From the NCBI GenBank assembly GCA_963750045.1, contig CAVVPD010000007.1, positions 744,001 to 808,000 on the forward strand: a stretch of DNA of 64,000 bases, written 5' to 3'. This document shows positions 33,799-41,063 of the stretch, piece after piece. Every line of letters begins with the position of its first letter. Within the stretch, counting starts at the first letter, position 1. Made by a program: the position numbers and the translations under genes. Origin of the DNA: DASUAS01 sp963750045 (GTDB lineage Bacteria; Actinomycetota; Acidimicrobiia; IMCC26256; DASPTH01). Under the pieces are notes generated by a model. That model had not been told where the DNA came from. It worked only from the letters and a program-made list of their open reading frames with translations, and searched no databases.

Positions 33799-35121
33799 CT
33801 ACTTGTTCAGGTTGTCCTTGAACGTGTAGATGTTCGACGCCTTGCAGTCGAAGGTGCCCTTCTTGGTCGGGTAGGTCCGCACGAACTTGCCGTTCTTGAA
33901 CTGCTCGAGCATGAAGCAGTTCGACGGCACCTTGTTGCCGACATCGGTCGTCGCGACCATGCCGTCGGCGTTGAAGTCGTGGATGCCCTTGAGCTCGGCC
34001 ATCAGGCTGGCGCGGGTCAGGCCGTTCTTCCCGTCTTTCTGGACGACCGCCTTCGCCGCCTGCTCGAACAGCAGACCCGTGGTGAACCCCCAGCTCGCGA
34101 AGCCATTCAGCTTGGCCTTGCCGACGTACTTCACGAAGTTCGCCGTCATCTTGTTGGCGCCGGTCTCGGCGAACGGCAGGAACCCCAACGCCATGTACTC
34201 ACGGTTGACCGCGTCGCCCGCGTCGACGAACGACTTGTCGTAGTAGCACGCGAGCGTGCACTGCCAGATGATCTTCGGGTCGGTCAGGCCCTGGAGCTGT
34301 GCTTCCTTGCGCTCGAGCACGACCCCGGTGACGGCCTGGAGGCTGAGCCCGTAGTTCGAGCTGTCTGTCTTCATGCCCGCGATGATCGGCGTGTACGCGC
34401 TCTGCGGCGAGAAGCCCGTCACCTGCCACTCTTTGTCGGCCTTGATGCCAGCCGCCTGCGCCGCCGTGTTCAGCACGCCGGACGTCCGCGCGACGGACGG
34501 CGAGTCGTCGGCCAAAACGAACGAGCCGTGCAATTTGCCGAACGTCTTCACGAGGTACTTGGAATCGCCATTGTTCGTGCGGTACGTCTGCGGGTCGCTG
34601 TCGGCCGTGCTGCACTCCACCGAGTTCGGCACGATCGGGAACGCGTTCGCCGCGCACGCCTCCGCCACGCTCGTCACCAGTGCGGCGATGTCAGGGAGCC
34701 CGGTCGCCGCGCCCGTGGCGTCCTTGCACTGCACCTCGTCGGCGACGGTCTGCAGGAGCAGCGCGCCGGTGCCCACCAGCGCGAAGTCCTCCTGGCAGGC
34801 CTTGATGATCGCGTTGCGGGCGTCGTTGGCGTTGAGCTTGGAGTCGATGAAGTCGACCTGGACCTTGCGCCCGGCAATCCCGCCGTTGGCATTCACGTAC
34901 TTGGCCCAACCGTTCACCCCGTCGACGATGCCCTGGAGCACCCCGGGCACGATGGCATTGTCGACGTCGGCCACGACGGCGACGCGGATCGTCTTCGCGG
35001 TGATCCCCACGTCGCTCGCGCTCGAACCCGATGTCGACTGGGCCACCGCCGGCGCGCCGGTCAGTGCTGCCGCCACGACGACCGCAATCGCCACGACCCC
35101 TACCGCAAACGACCTCACCAT
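33799..35121 (-). CDS. ABC transporter substrate-binding protein (branched-chain type)
   Basis: 440 residues and clearly a paralogue of the protein at 12222 (shared blocks IRVAVVADVDNAI, GIAGRKVQVDFIDSK, CQEDFALVGTGALL and DADGMxATxD-like). A signal peptide is present (FAVGVVAIAVVVAAALTGAP). It has extra Cys pairs (EACAANAF, VECSTAD, WQCTLACYY). ATG at 35121 with GGGGGAG upstream. There is no transporter gene beside it; it may use the LivHM permease at 9325 or one elsewhere. Likely a second receptor for a related ligand. Confidence 0.87.
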   Translation of the reverse strand: MVRSFAVGVVAIAVVVAAALTGAPAVAQSTSGSSASDVGITAKTIRVAVVADVDNAIVPGVLQGIVDGVNGWAKYVNANGGIAGRKVQVDFIDSKLNANDARNAIIKACQEDFALVGTGALLLQTVADEVQCKDATGAATGLPDIAALVTSVAEACAANAFPIVPNSVECSTADSDPQTYRTNNGDSKYLVKTFGKLHGSFVLADDSPSVARTSGVLNTAAQAAGIKADKEWQVTGFSPQSAYTPIIAGMKTDSSNYGLSLQAVTGVVLERKEAQLQGLTDPKIIWQCTLACYYDKSFVDAGDAVNREYMALGFLPFAETGANKMTANFVKYVGKAKLNGFASWGFTTGLLFEQAAKAVVQKDGKNGLTRASLMAELKGIHDFNADGMVATTDVGNKVPSNCFMLEQFKNGKFVRTYPTKKGTFDCKASNIYTFKDNLNK

Positions 35122-35227
35122 GGATCTCCCCCTCGCTGGTCATCCTCCCGCCGGGCATCATGACACGTCCTGCGACCCGATACGTTCAGGCCCGGATCCG
35201 TGTACCCGACGGCTATCGTTCCCACTC

Positions 35228-35467
35228 ATGGGCGAGAAGAACCGCGGGATCGTGATGGCGGTGAGCGGCCTGCTGGTGCTGGCGCTGAACGTCATCGACG
35301 CCGCCGACCGCGGTGCGTCCGGCTTCAACATCGTTACCATCGCGGTGGGGGCGTTCCTGCTCTTCTACGGCTTCACCGTGGTGGCCCGCACCGGCGGCTC
35401 CGTGCCCGAACAAAATGGCGGCTCCGTGCCCGAACGAGATGGCGGCTCCGCCTCCCCGAGCAGCTAG
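35228..35467 (+). CDS. Small membrane protein with repeat-encoded tail
   Basis: 79 residues. Two hydrophobic segments (IVMAVSGLLVLALNVIDA and FNIVTIAVGAFLLFYGFTVV) form a hairpin membrane protein. The last 24 residues, GGSVPEQN GGSVPERD GGSASPSS, are three translated units of the 24-bp repeat, so the original protein probably ended soon after VVARTG. The stop overlaps the convergent MmcQ gene by 4 bases. Function unknown. Confidence 0.6.
   Translation: MGEKNRGIVMAVSGLLVLALNVIDAADRGASGFNIVTIAVGAFLLFYGFTVVARTGGSVPEQNGGSVPERDGGSASPSS
35393..35463 (+). repeat. 24-bp tandem repeat array (two full, one decayed unit)
   Basis: Units start at 35393, 35417 and 35441. The first two share GGCGGCTCCGTGCCCGAAC and differ only in the last bases (AAAAT vs GAGAT); the third keeps GGCGGCTCCG and diverges. 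Read in frame as GGSVPExx. GTTCAGGCCCGGATCCG at 35184 may be a degenerate copy on the other strand. Confidence 0.85.
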
Positions 35468-35838
35468 CGCTCATCGAGGGCGGCCGCCACCTTCGGAGGC
35501 ACGACCATCCGGTACGCGTCGCGCACCACCCCTGCCACCTCGTCCCAGTCGACGTCGACATCGAGGCGCACGCCGATCCATCCGCGGTGGCCCACGTACG
35601 GCGGCACGAAGAACCGCTCGGGCTCCTCGGTCACGACCAACCCCTGCACCCCAGCCGGCGCGTGGCACCAGAGCGCGAGCCGCCCGTCACCGTGGTGGTC
35701 GTCGTGGAACATCACGAAGGTCTTCTTGCCCCGGTAGAAGAACGTGGGTGCGGTATGGCTGAGCCTCTCCTCGACGTCGGGCAGCGCGAGACACAGCGCG
35801 TGGACGCGCGTCAGGGCTCGGGCCGCGTGCGTCGTCAT
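35464..35838 (-). CDS. MmcQ/YjbR family DNA-binding-fold protein
   Basis: 124 residues. CLALPDVEERLSHTAPTFFY at the N-terminus and KTFVMFHDDHHGDGRLALWC match PF04237, a small fold similar to a MotA C-terminal DNA-binding domain, of unknown biological role. FFVPPYVGHRGWIGVRLD and WDEVAGVVRDAYRMVVPP complete the domain. The start overlaps the end of the enoyl-CoA hydratase (ATGA), so it is in that operon. Confidence 0.85.
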   Translation of the reverse strand: MTTHAARALTRVHALCLALPDVEERLSHTAPTFFYRGKKTFVMFHDDHHGDGRLALWCHAPAGVQGLVVTEEPERFFVPPYVGHRGWIGVRLDVDVDWDEVAGVVRDAYRMVVPPKVAAALDER

Positions 35839-36644
35839 CAGACGCCGCGGAAGCGCGGCGTTCGCTTCTCGGCGAACGCCGCTTGGCCCTCGAGGTAGTC
35901 CTCCGAACGGAAGCAGGCCTCGACCATTCGCTCGATCGCCGCGAGGTCGCGCCGCGACGGCTCACGCCGCGCCTCACGGATCGCGGCCTTGCACGCCCTG
36001 ACCGTGAGCGGCGCGTTGGCCGCGATCGCCGCCGCAAGCTCGCGGACCTGCGCCTCGAGATCCTCGACGGGGACGACCCGGTTCACGAGCCCGATGCGCA
36101 ACGCCTCGTCGGCGCTGACGCGCCGGGCCGTGAACAGGATCTCTGACGTCCAGGCGGGCCCCACGAGCGCCATCAGCTCCTCGACCCCGCCGTAGGCGTA
36201 CCCGAGCCCGAGCTTCGCCGCCGGGATCCCGAACTGGCTGCCTTCGGCGGCGATGCGGAAGTCGGTCTTCATAGCGGTGAGGAGGCCGCCGCCAATGCAA
36301 TAGCCGCGGATCATGGCGATGATCGGCTTGTCGACCAGTCGCCACGACGCCCACGCCGCCGCGAGCGCTTGGTCGTAGTCGCCGCGCGCTGCGACCGTGG
36401 TGCGCTTCTCGGAGAACTCGGAGATGTCGGCGCCCGACACGAACGCCTTCTCGCCGGCGCCGCGCACGACGATCACGTACACGTCCGGATTGGCGTCGAA
36501 CGCGCCGAGGATCCGTGGCACCGCGAGCTGCATCTCGTAGGACATCGCGTTGAGGCGTTCTGGGTTGTTGTAGGTCATCCACCCGATCCCGCGTTCCACG
36601 TGGGCGAGCATCTTCCCGGTGCCGGTGTCGACATGCGTGGTCAC
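35838..36644 (-). CDS. Enoyl-CoA hydratase/isomerase family protein
   Basis: 268-residue crotonase. The oxyanion-hole motifs are in GEKAFVSGADISEF (about residue 70) and IRGYCIGGGLLTAMKTDFRI (about 115). The position of the second catalytic Glu reads GVEEL (about 147). It would hydrate or isomerise an unsaturated acyl-CoA. GTG at 36644 overlaps the stop of the CoA-transferase (GTGA), so the transferase, this enzyme and the MmcQ protein are one operon. This pairing suggests activation then beta-oxidation of an acid. Confidence 0.9.
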   Translation of the reverse strand: MTTHVDTGTGKMLAHVERGIGWMTYNNPERLNAMSYEMQLAVPRILGAFDANPDVYVIVVRGAGEKAFVSGADISEFSEKRTTVAARGDYDQALAAAWASWRLVDKPIIAMIRGYCIGGGLLTAMKTDFRIAAEGSQFGIPAAKLGLGYAYGGVEELMALVGPAWTSEILFTARRVSADEALRIGLVNRVVPVEDLEAQVRELAAAIAANAPLTVRACKAAIREARREPSRRDLAAIERMVEACFRSEDYLEGQAAFAEKRTPRFRGV

Positions 36645-37858
36645 GAGGTCTGCTCCATGGTCGAGTCCGCAACGGTGCCGACGACACCCGCGGTGTGCAG
36701 GTCGTCGATCTCGGCAGCCGAGTATCCGAGCTCGGCGAGCACGTCCCGGGTGTGGGCGCCGTCGGCGGGTGGACCCGTCCGAATCCGGGCGGGAGTGTCG
36801 CTGAACGTGAGCGGGGGCCGGAGCACCTCGACCTCGCCGCGATCCGGGTGCTCGACGGTGCGGGTCAGGTGCAGGTGCACGACCTGGGGATCGGCGAACA
36901 CCTGGTCGACCGTGAGGACCGGGCCGCACGGCACCGCGTCGGCCAGCACCTCGACCCATTCGGCGGTCGGGCGCGCCCGCAGCAGACGACCGACGTCGGC
37001 GTCGAGCTCGGCCCGGTGCGCGACGCGCGACGCGTGGTCGGCGTAGCGGGGGTCGTCGGCCAGCGAGGGTTCCCCGAGCAGCGCGCAGAACGCGGCGAAG
37101 TCGCGCAGCGACGACACGTTGAGGTGACCGTCGGCGGTGGGATAGGTGCCCATCGGCACCATCGTGGGGTGCTGGTTGCCCGCCTGGCCGGGCACCTCGC
37201 CGTCGATCAGCCAGCGCGTGGCCTGGAAGTCCATGAAGCTGACGGCCGACTCGAGCAATGACGTGTGCACCCACTGTCCACGTCCGGTCCGCCCGCGCGC
37301 GATCAACGCGGCGAGCACGCCCTGGGTGAGGACGGTGCCCGCCGCGGTGTCGGACACCGCGATGCCGACGCGCCACGGACCCGTACCGGGCGGGCCGGTG
37401 ACGCTCATCAACCCGCTGAGCCCCTGCGCGATCTGGTCGACCCCGGGGCGCGACGCGTAGGGACCGCTCTGGCCGAACCCGGAGATGGACGCGTAGACCA
37501 CCCGCGGGTTGACGGCCCACACCGCCTCCGGATCGACGCCGAGGCGGTATTTCACCCTGGGGCGGTAGTTCTCCACCACGACGTCCGCCCGTGCGACGAG
37601 ACGGAAGAACACCGCGAGACCATCGGCGGTCGTGAGATCGACGGCGATAGCGCGCTTGTTGCGATGCAGGTTCGCGCCGTCGGACCCGAGCGACGAGAAC
37701 GCGCCGCCACCGCTCCGGCTCTGGAGTGCGATCACGTCGGCCCCGAGATCCGCGAGTTGGCGCACGCACGTCGGACCGGCCCGCGCCCGGGTGAGGTCGA
37801 CGACCCGGATGCCGGCGAGCGGCCCGTCCGGCACGTCGGGCGGCTCGGCGTAGGTCAC
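36641..37858 (-). CDS. CaiB/BaiF family CoA-transferase
   Basis: 405 residues, complete single-domain class III CoA-transferase. Landmarks: IRVVDLTRARAGPTCVRQLA, LHRNKRAIAVDLTTADG, VVVENYRPRV, ASISGFGQSGPY. At the usual catalytic Asp position it has Glu (TSLLESAVSF), a variant also seen in related proteins; activity with Glu is uncertain. The ATG at 37858 overlaps the stop of the upstream SRPBCC gene (4 bases). Part of a four-gene minus-strand operon from 38361 to 35464. Confidence 0.88.
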   Translation of the reverse strand: MTYAEPPDVPDGPLAGIRVVDLTRARAGPTCVRQLADLGADVIALQSRSGGGAFSSLGSDGANLHRNKRAIAVDLTTADGLAVFFRLVARADVVVENYRPRVKYRLGVDPEAVWAVNPRVVYASISGFGQSGPYASRPGVDQIAQGLSGLMSVTGPPGTGPWRVGIAVSDTAAGTVLTQGVLAALIARGRTGRGQWVHTSLLESAVSFMDFQATRWLIDGEVPGQAGNQHPTMVPMGTYPTADGHLNVSSLRDFAAFCALLGEPSLADDPRYADHASRVAHRAELDADVGRLLRARPTAEWVEVLADAVPCGPVLTVDQVFADPQVVHLHLTRTVEHPDRGEVEVLRPPLTFSDTPARIRTGPPADGAHTRDVLAELGYSAAEIDDLHTAGVVGTVADSTMEQTS

Positions 37859-38361
37859 TCGGCTTCGGCCGCCGCCGCCAGGCGACGGGCGGTCGCGGGG
37901 ATGAACCGGCCGAGCACGACCTGCATCAGTGCACCGACGCCCGGGTACCGGCCGTCGAACGTCGACACCCAGCGGATGCGGGTGCCGCCCCCCACCGGCT
38001 CGAGCGTGACCTCGGCGTGATAGTCCCGCAACGGCAGGCCCGAGCGCAGCTCGTACGCGAAGAGCGCCGGCTCCGTGCCCGAACGGAGAACAGGCTCCGT
38101 GCCCGAACGGAGAACAGGCTCCGTGCCCGAACGGGGGACCGGCGGCTCGAACGCGACGACCTCTTCCACCGTGGTCCGCCGACCACGCCGGAAGCGTCGG
38201 AGCGCGCCGACGCCGTCGGGCGCGGGGACGCCGTCACGATCGAGCGTGGTCTCGTCCCACTGGCCCCACGTCGACCACGTGACGTCGGCCAGCCGCGTCC
38301 AGACCGCGTCGGGCGGCGCCGCCGACACCGCCGAGGCCTCCACGCGGTACCGGCCGTTCAT
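37855..38361 (-). CDS. SRPBCC family protein carrying a repeat insertion
   Basis: 168 residues. Helix-grip fold: YRVEASAVSAAPPDAVWTRL, then VVAFEPP, then FAYELRSGLPLRDYHAEVTL, then RIRWVSTFDGRYPG. These polyketide-cyclase-like proteins bind hydrophobic ligands. Between VVAFEPP and ALFAYELR, where relatives join directly, there is VPRSGTEPVLRSGTEP and a further copy of that 8-residue unit, translated from a 3 x 24-bp DNA repeat. The insertion keeps frame. First gene of the operon with the CoA-transferase. Confidence 0.8.
   Translation of the reverse strand: MNGRYRVEASAVSAAPPDAVWTRLADVTWSTWGQWDETTLDRDGVPAPDGVGALRRFRRGRRTTVEEVVAFEPPVPRSGTEPVLRSGTEPVLRSGTEPALFAYELRSGLPLRDYHAEVTLEPVGGGTRIRWVSTFDGRYPGVGALMQVVLGRFIPATARRLAAAAEAE
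38069..38140 (+). repeat. 24-bp tandem repeat array, three units, inside the SRPBCC gene
   Basis: GGCTCCGTGCCCGAAC plus an 8-base spacer (GGAGAACA twice, GGGGGACC in the last), with units starting at 38069, 38093 and 38117. The first two are identical. The coding strand is the opposite one, so it is read as RSGTEPVL. The array lies at the boundary of two beta strands. Confidence 0.9.
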
Positions 38362-38365
38362 CGCA

Positions 38366-38656
38366 CTAGGCCACCAGCGACGCGATGCCCGCGATCATCA
38401 CCACGAAGCCGAGCACCAGGAACCCGAGGGTGCGCCCGAGCGGAGCCTGGGCCAACTCGCGCCGGGCCGAGGGCTTGGCCGGGGAGCGTACCGGGCTGCC
38501 CGGCCGGACCCGCTCGACGGTCCTCGCCGAGAGCCGATCGGCGTCGCGGCCGCGGCGGGCGAGCGCGTAGAGGTTGCCGAAGAACAGGGCGGCACCCATC
38601 GCCGCGATCAGCTCGCGCAGGACATCGTCGTAGAAGCTGGCAACCACGAGGTGCAC
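38366..38656 (-). CDS. Small membrane protein of unknown function
   Basis: 96 residues. LRELIAAMGAALFFGNLYAL is the N-terminal hydrophobic part and LGRTLGFLVLGFVVMIAGIA the C-terminal membrane segment, with a basic middle (SPVRSPAKPSARREL). No family recognised. GTG at 38656 is the start just before the VVASFYDD segment; upstream in-frame sequence is the 24-bp repeat and cannot be native coding. It ends 4 bp before the SRPBCC start. Confidence 0.5.
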   Translation of the reverse strand: MHLVVASFYDDVLRELIAAMGAALFFGNLYALARRGRDADRLSARTVERVRPGSPVRSPAKPSARRELAQAPLGRTLGFLVLGFVVMIAGIASLVA

Positions 38657-38685
38657 GCCGTCATCGTACGGCGCGTCGACGTGCC

Positions 38686-38733
38686 GTTCAGGCACGGAGC
38701 CGGCTCTCGGTTCAGGCACGGAGCCGGCTACGG
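38686..38733 (-). repeat. 24-bp tandem repeat array, two units, at a gene end
   Basis: GTTCAGGCACGGAGCCGGCT followed by CTCG, then the same 20 bases followed by ACGG, units at 38686 and 38710. It is the reverse-strand form of the family, with T for C in one position. The second unit contains the stop codon of the gene at 38728, so the array begins inside the coding end and fills the intergenic gap. Confidence 0.85.
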
Positions 38734-39255
38734 GCCACCCGGCTTGAACACCATGAGGAACAGGATCGCGATCATGAGCAGGTCGAGCACCGGGCCGACG
38801 ACCCCGAGCCTCTTGCCGAGCTCCCCCATCTCGGCGGCCTGAGGCGGCGGGCCGCCCGCGGGGGGCGGGCCGGCGAGCATCTCCCGCATCAGCACCCCCA
38901 TGCGTCGGACCGCAGGTTGGAGCACTCCGTGCGACAGGCCGAGGGCGACGACGAAGAGGACCACCGAGAGCCAGACCCAGGTCTGGGAGAACTTCCACAC
39001 GGAGTCGCTGAGACCGAGCACCGCGAACCCCAGCACGAACACCGCGTAGATGAAGTACTCGCCGATCTTCGAGACGACGAAGTTGGCCTCGTAGATGGCC
39101 AACGCCTCGGCGCCACGGCCCGACTGCATGCGCGACCTCATCTGCTGGCCGTAGATCCCGTTGAGGAACACCGCGCCGAACCCGACGATGGCGCACAGGA
39201 TGTGCAGGACGAGCAGGAACTTGTAGAAGCCGCCGTCGATCGTGGCCAGGACCAT
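38728..39255 (-). CDS. Integral membrane protein, DUF2269-like
   Basis: 175 residues with four membrane segments: FYKFLLVLHILCAIVGFGAV, then GEYFIYAVFVLGFAVLGL, then WVWLSVVLFVVALGLSHG, and a C-terminal segment LDLLMIAILFLMVFKPGGP. The FLHxxCAxxxxGxxF-like N-terminus fits DUF2269. A Pro/Gly-rich loop (PPPAGGPPPQ) precedes the last segment. Its stop codon lies in the 24-bp repeat, so the extreme C-terminus (GGP) may have been changed by it. Confidence 0.6.
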   Translation of the reverse strand: MVLATIDGGFYKFLLVLHILCAIVGFGAVFLNGIYGQQMRSRMQSGRGAEALAIYEANFVVSKIGEYFIYAVFVLGFAVLGLSDSVWKFSQTWVWLSVVLFVVALGLSHGVLQPAVRRMGVLMREMLAGPPPAGGPPPQAAEMGELGKRLGVVGPVLDLLMIAILFLMVFKPGGP

Positions 39256-39351
39256 TGCGTGCTACACCTCCGGAGCGAAGAACCGGCGCATCGTAGATCC
39301 CCGGGGCGACGCCCGCACGGACCGGGCCCGACGTGTGGTACAACGCGCAGC

Positions 39352-40011
39352 GTGCGCGTGCTCGTGGCGAAGTGCTCGGTGGAGTACGAGGGGCGGCTCG
39401 GCGCCCGGCTCCCACCCGCACCGCGCCTCATCATGCTGAAGGCGGACGGCTCGATCGCGGTGCACGCCGACGCCAAGGCGTACAAGCCCCTCAACTGGAT
39501 GACCCCGCCGTGCGTGGTGCACGAGGAGGACGGGCGGCTCGTCGCGACCAACCCGGCCGGCGAGAAGCTGACGATCGAGCTCCTCGAGGTGATGCACGAC
39601 TACACGGTCGAGCTCGGTGAGGACCCCGGCCTGGCCAAGGACGGCGTCGAGGCCGAGCTCCAAGAGTTGCTGGCGAAGCGCGTCGCGGCGTTGCGCGAGG
39701 ACCTGCGCCTCGTCCGGCGCGAATACCCGACCGACATCGGGCCGGTCGACCTGCTCTGTCGCGACGGCGACGACCAGGCCATCGTCGTGGAGGTCAAGCG
39801 GGTCGGCGAGATCGCCGGTGTGGAGCAGCTGCTGCGCTATCAGGAGCGGCTCGACCTCGACCCGAGCCTGGCCCCGACCGTCGGCATGTTCGTCGCCATC
39901 CGGATCAAGCCGCAGGCCAAGGTGTTCGCGGCCAGCCGCGGCGTCCTGTGCGTCGAGATCGACCTCGACGAGCTGCGGGCCGGGGCACCCCTCGACCTGC
40001 GGCTGTTCTGA
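39352..40011 (+). CDS. nucS: Mismatch-specific endonuclease NucS (EndoMS)
   Basis: 219 residues, the usual length in Actinomycetota. The N-terminal DNA-binding domain begins VRVLVAKCSVEYEGRL; the C-terminal RecB-like nuclease has GPVDLLCRD (catalytic Asp), VVEVKR (Glu-x-Lys) and GVEQLLRYQE (QxxxY-like). NucS carries out non-canonical mismatch repair in actinobacteria that lack MutS/MutL, and it binds the beta clamp. The GTG at 39352 gives the conserved N-terminus exactly. It is divergent from the DUF2269-like gene. Its presence is a good marker that the organism is actinobacterial or archaeal. Confidence 0.95.
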   Translation: MRVLVAKCSVEYEGRLGARLPPAPRLIMLKADGSIAVHADAKAYKPLNWMTPPCVVHEEDGRLVATNPAGEKLTIELLEVMHDYTVELGEDPGLAKDGVEAELQELLAKRVAALREDLRLVRREYPTDIGPVDLLCRDGDDQAIVVEVKRVGEIAGVEQLLRYQERLDLDPSLAPTVGMFVAIRIKPQAKVFAASRGVLCVEIDLDELRAGAPLDLRLF

Positions 40012-40155
40012 GGCGCGAGACTTCGGATGCGCAGGACCGCTCGCCGCACGTCGATCACGGTCGTCGCCCTGGTGGGCACGGGTGCGACCCGGTGCGTCGA
40101 ACGGCTCGGTCGAGCGGCCAACGTGGTCCCCGTCGCGCCCGACGAACACGACCCG

Positions 40156-40185
40156 GGTGCCGGATCAGCTGGTGCCGGATCAGAC
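40156..40185. repeat. 15-bp tandem duplication at the padR 3' end
   Basis: GGTGCCGGATCAG plus CT, then GGTGCCGGATCAG plus AC. The second unit contains the padR stop codon (40180-40182), so, like the array at 38686, it sits exactly at a gene end. Confidence 0.75.
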
Positions 40186-40761
40186 GGTGTCGTCGGCCGG
40201 ATCCTCGGCGAGGATCGCGTAGAGCTTCCGGCTGGTGTCGGCGAGCAGCTGGGCTGCCGCCGACTGCTGCGCGGTCGTGCCCGCCATCGCCACCTGACGG
40301 GCGGCCACCGCGATGGGGGCGATCGCGTCGCGCAGCTTGAACTGCACGGGATCGATGCCCTCGGTCACGTCGTCCCACGGCTTGCGCTCGCCCGCCTTGG
40401 CCGCCTCTTCGCGGCCCGCGTCGGTGAGCGAGAACAGGCGCTTGCCCGCCTCGGCATCCGCGACGACGAGGCCCTGGTCCTCGAGCAGCTGCAGCGCTGG
40501 GTACACCGCACCGGGACTCGGGCGCCACACGCCGTCGGTCCGCTCCTCGAGCTCCTGGATCATCTCGTAGCCGTGCATCGGCCGCTCGCCGAGCAGGGCG
40601 AGGGCCGCGGCCCGGACATCACCCCGGCGGGCGCGACGACCGGGGCCGCCGCGGCGACCTCGACGCGGTCCACCGAATCCGAAGCCGAAGTGCTCCGGCG
40701 GGCCGTCCCACCGGCTCCGCTCGCGTGACTGTTCGTGGTTCTGGGGGTTTCTGGATCTCAC
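40180..40761 (-). CDS. PadR family transcriptional regulator
   Basis: 193 residues. A basic, Gly-rich N-terminal arm (residues 20-48, with RRGRRGGPGRRARRGDVR) precedes the winged helix (ALALLGERPMHGYEMIQELE, then RPSPGAVYPALQLLEDQGL). The C-terminal 60 residues are helical. GTG at 40761 with GGAGCGAGGAG upstream. This arm-first layout resembles PadR proteins often paired with ABC exporters, but no such genes are here. Upstream 14-bp repeats and an A/T-rich TACGTA-centred dyad suggest self-control. Confidence 0.85.
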   Translation of the reverse strand: MRSRNPQNHEQSRERSRWDGPPEHFGFGFGGPRRGRRGGPGRRARRGDVRAAALALLGERPMHGYEMIQELEERTDGVWRPSPGAVYPALQLLEDQGLVVADAEAGKRLFSLTDAGREEAAKAGERKPWDDVTEGIDPVQFKLRDAIAPIAVAARQVAMAGTTAQQSAAAQLLADTSRKLYAILAEDPADDTV

Positions 40762-40770
40762 TGGTGCTCC

Positions 40771-40840
40771 TCGCTCCGTAGGTCTCGCTCCGTAGGTCTA
40801 GTTTATTACGAGTACGTATCACGATATATCTTTATCTCTC
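40771..40840 (-). promoter_or_regulatory. padR control region: 14-bp tandem repeat and A/T-rich dyad
   Basis: TCGCTCCGTAGGTC is repeated at 40771 and 40785, directly before the ribosome site of padR. Then comes a rare A/T-rich patch with CGAGTACGTATCACG (imperfect dyad, centre TACGTA) and CGATATATC, a half-site like that of the PadR operator at 49949. Confidence 0.45.
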
Positions 40841-40877
40841 GACGTGCAAGGCCCGGTCGGCGGAGGTGGATCGCCCG

Positions 40878-41054
40878 ATGGACGACTCCACCCGGACCAT
40901 GAAACGGATCGGCACCGTGCGGTCGAGCCGGGCCGAGGCGATCGACGACGCCACTCCCGTGCTCGACGTGGAGCCCTCCTTCGAGGGGCACGCGCCCCAC
41001 GGCGAGCTGCGCGAACCCGCCCGGTCGCGCGAGCTCGTACGGGGCTCCCGGTGA
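40878..41054 (+). pseudogene. Internally deleted TrmO (TsaA-like tRNA methyltransferase) remnant
   Basis: 58 codons. MKRIGTVRSSRAEAIDD matches the start of TrmO/UPF0066 proteins (xxIGxVRSxR), and it joins directly to TPVLDVEPSFEG and GELREPARSRELV, which resemble the C-terminal part (TPVLDxKPY, then GEVRQPAWSxEL). The roughly 90 residues between, including most of the SAM site, are missing with the frame kept. A GGAGG lies about 10 bases before the ATG at 40878. I take it as a deletion relic; the match could be over-read. Confidence 0.4.
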
Positions 41055-41063
41055 CCCGGTCGG

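Noticed and set aside
38069..38140. CRISPR or MITE at the 24-bp arrays
   Set aside because: No unique spacers, no terminal inverted repeats or target duplications, and the units are contiguous.
38017..39300. Long plus-strand open frame through 38.0-39.3 kb with RARTEN repeats
   Set aside because: It crosses four minus-strand genes and owes its length to the 24-bp repeats; only its 3' part (from 39352, nucS) is real.
40027..40728. Plus-strand open frame opposite padR
   Set aside because: Shadow of the PadR gene; no ribosome site and no recognisable domain.
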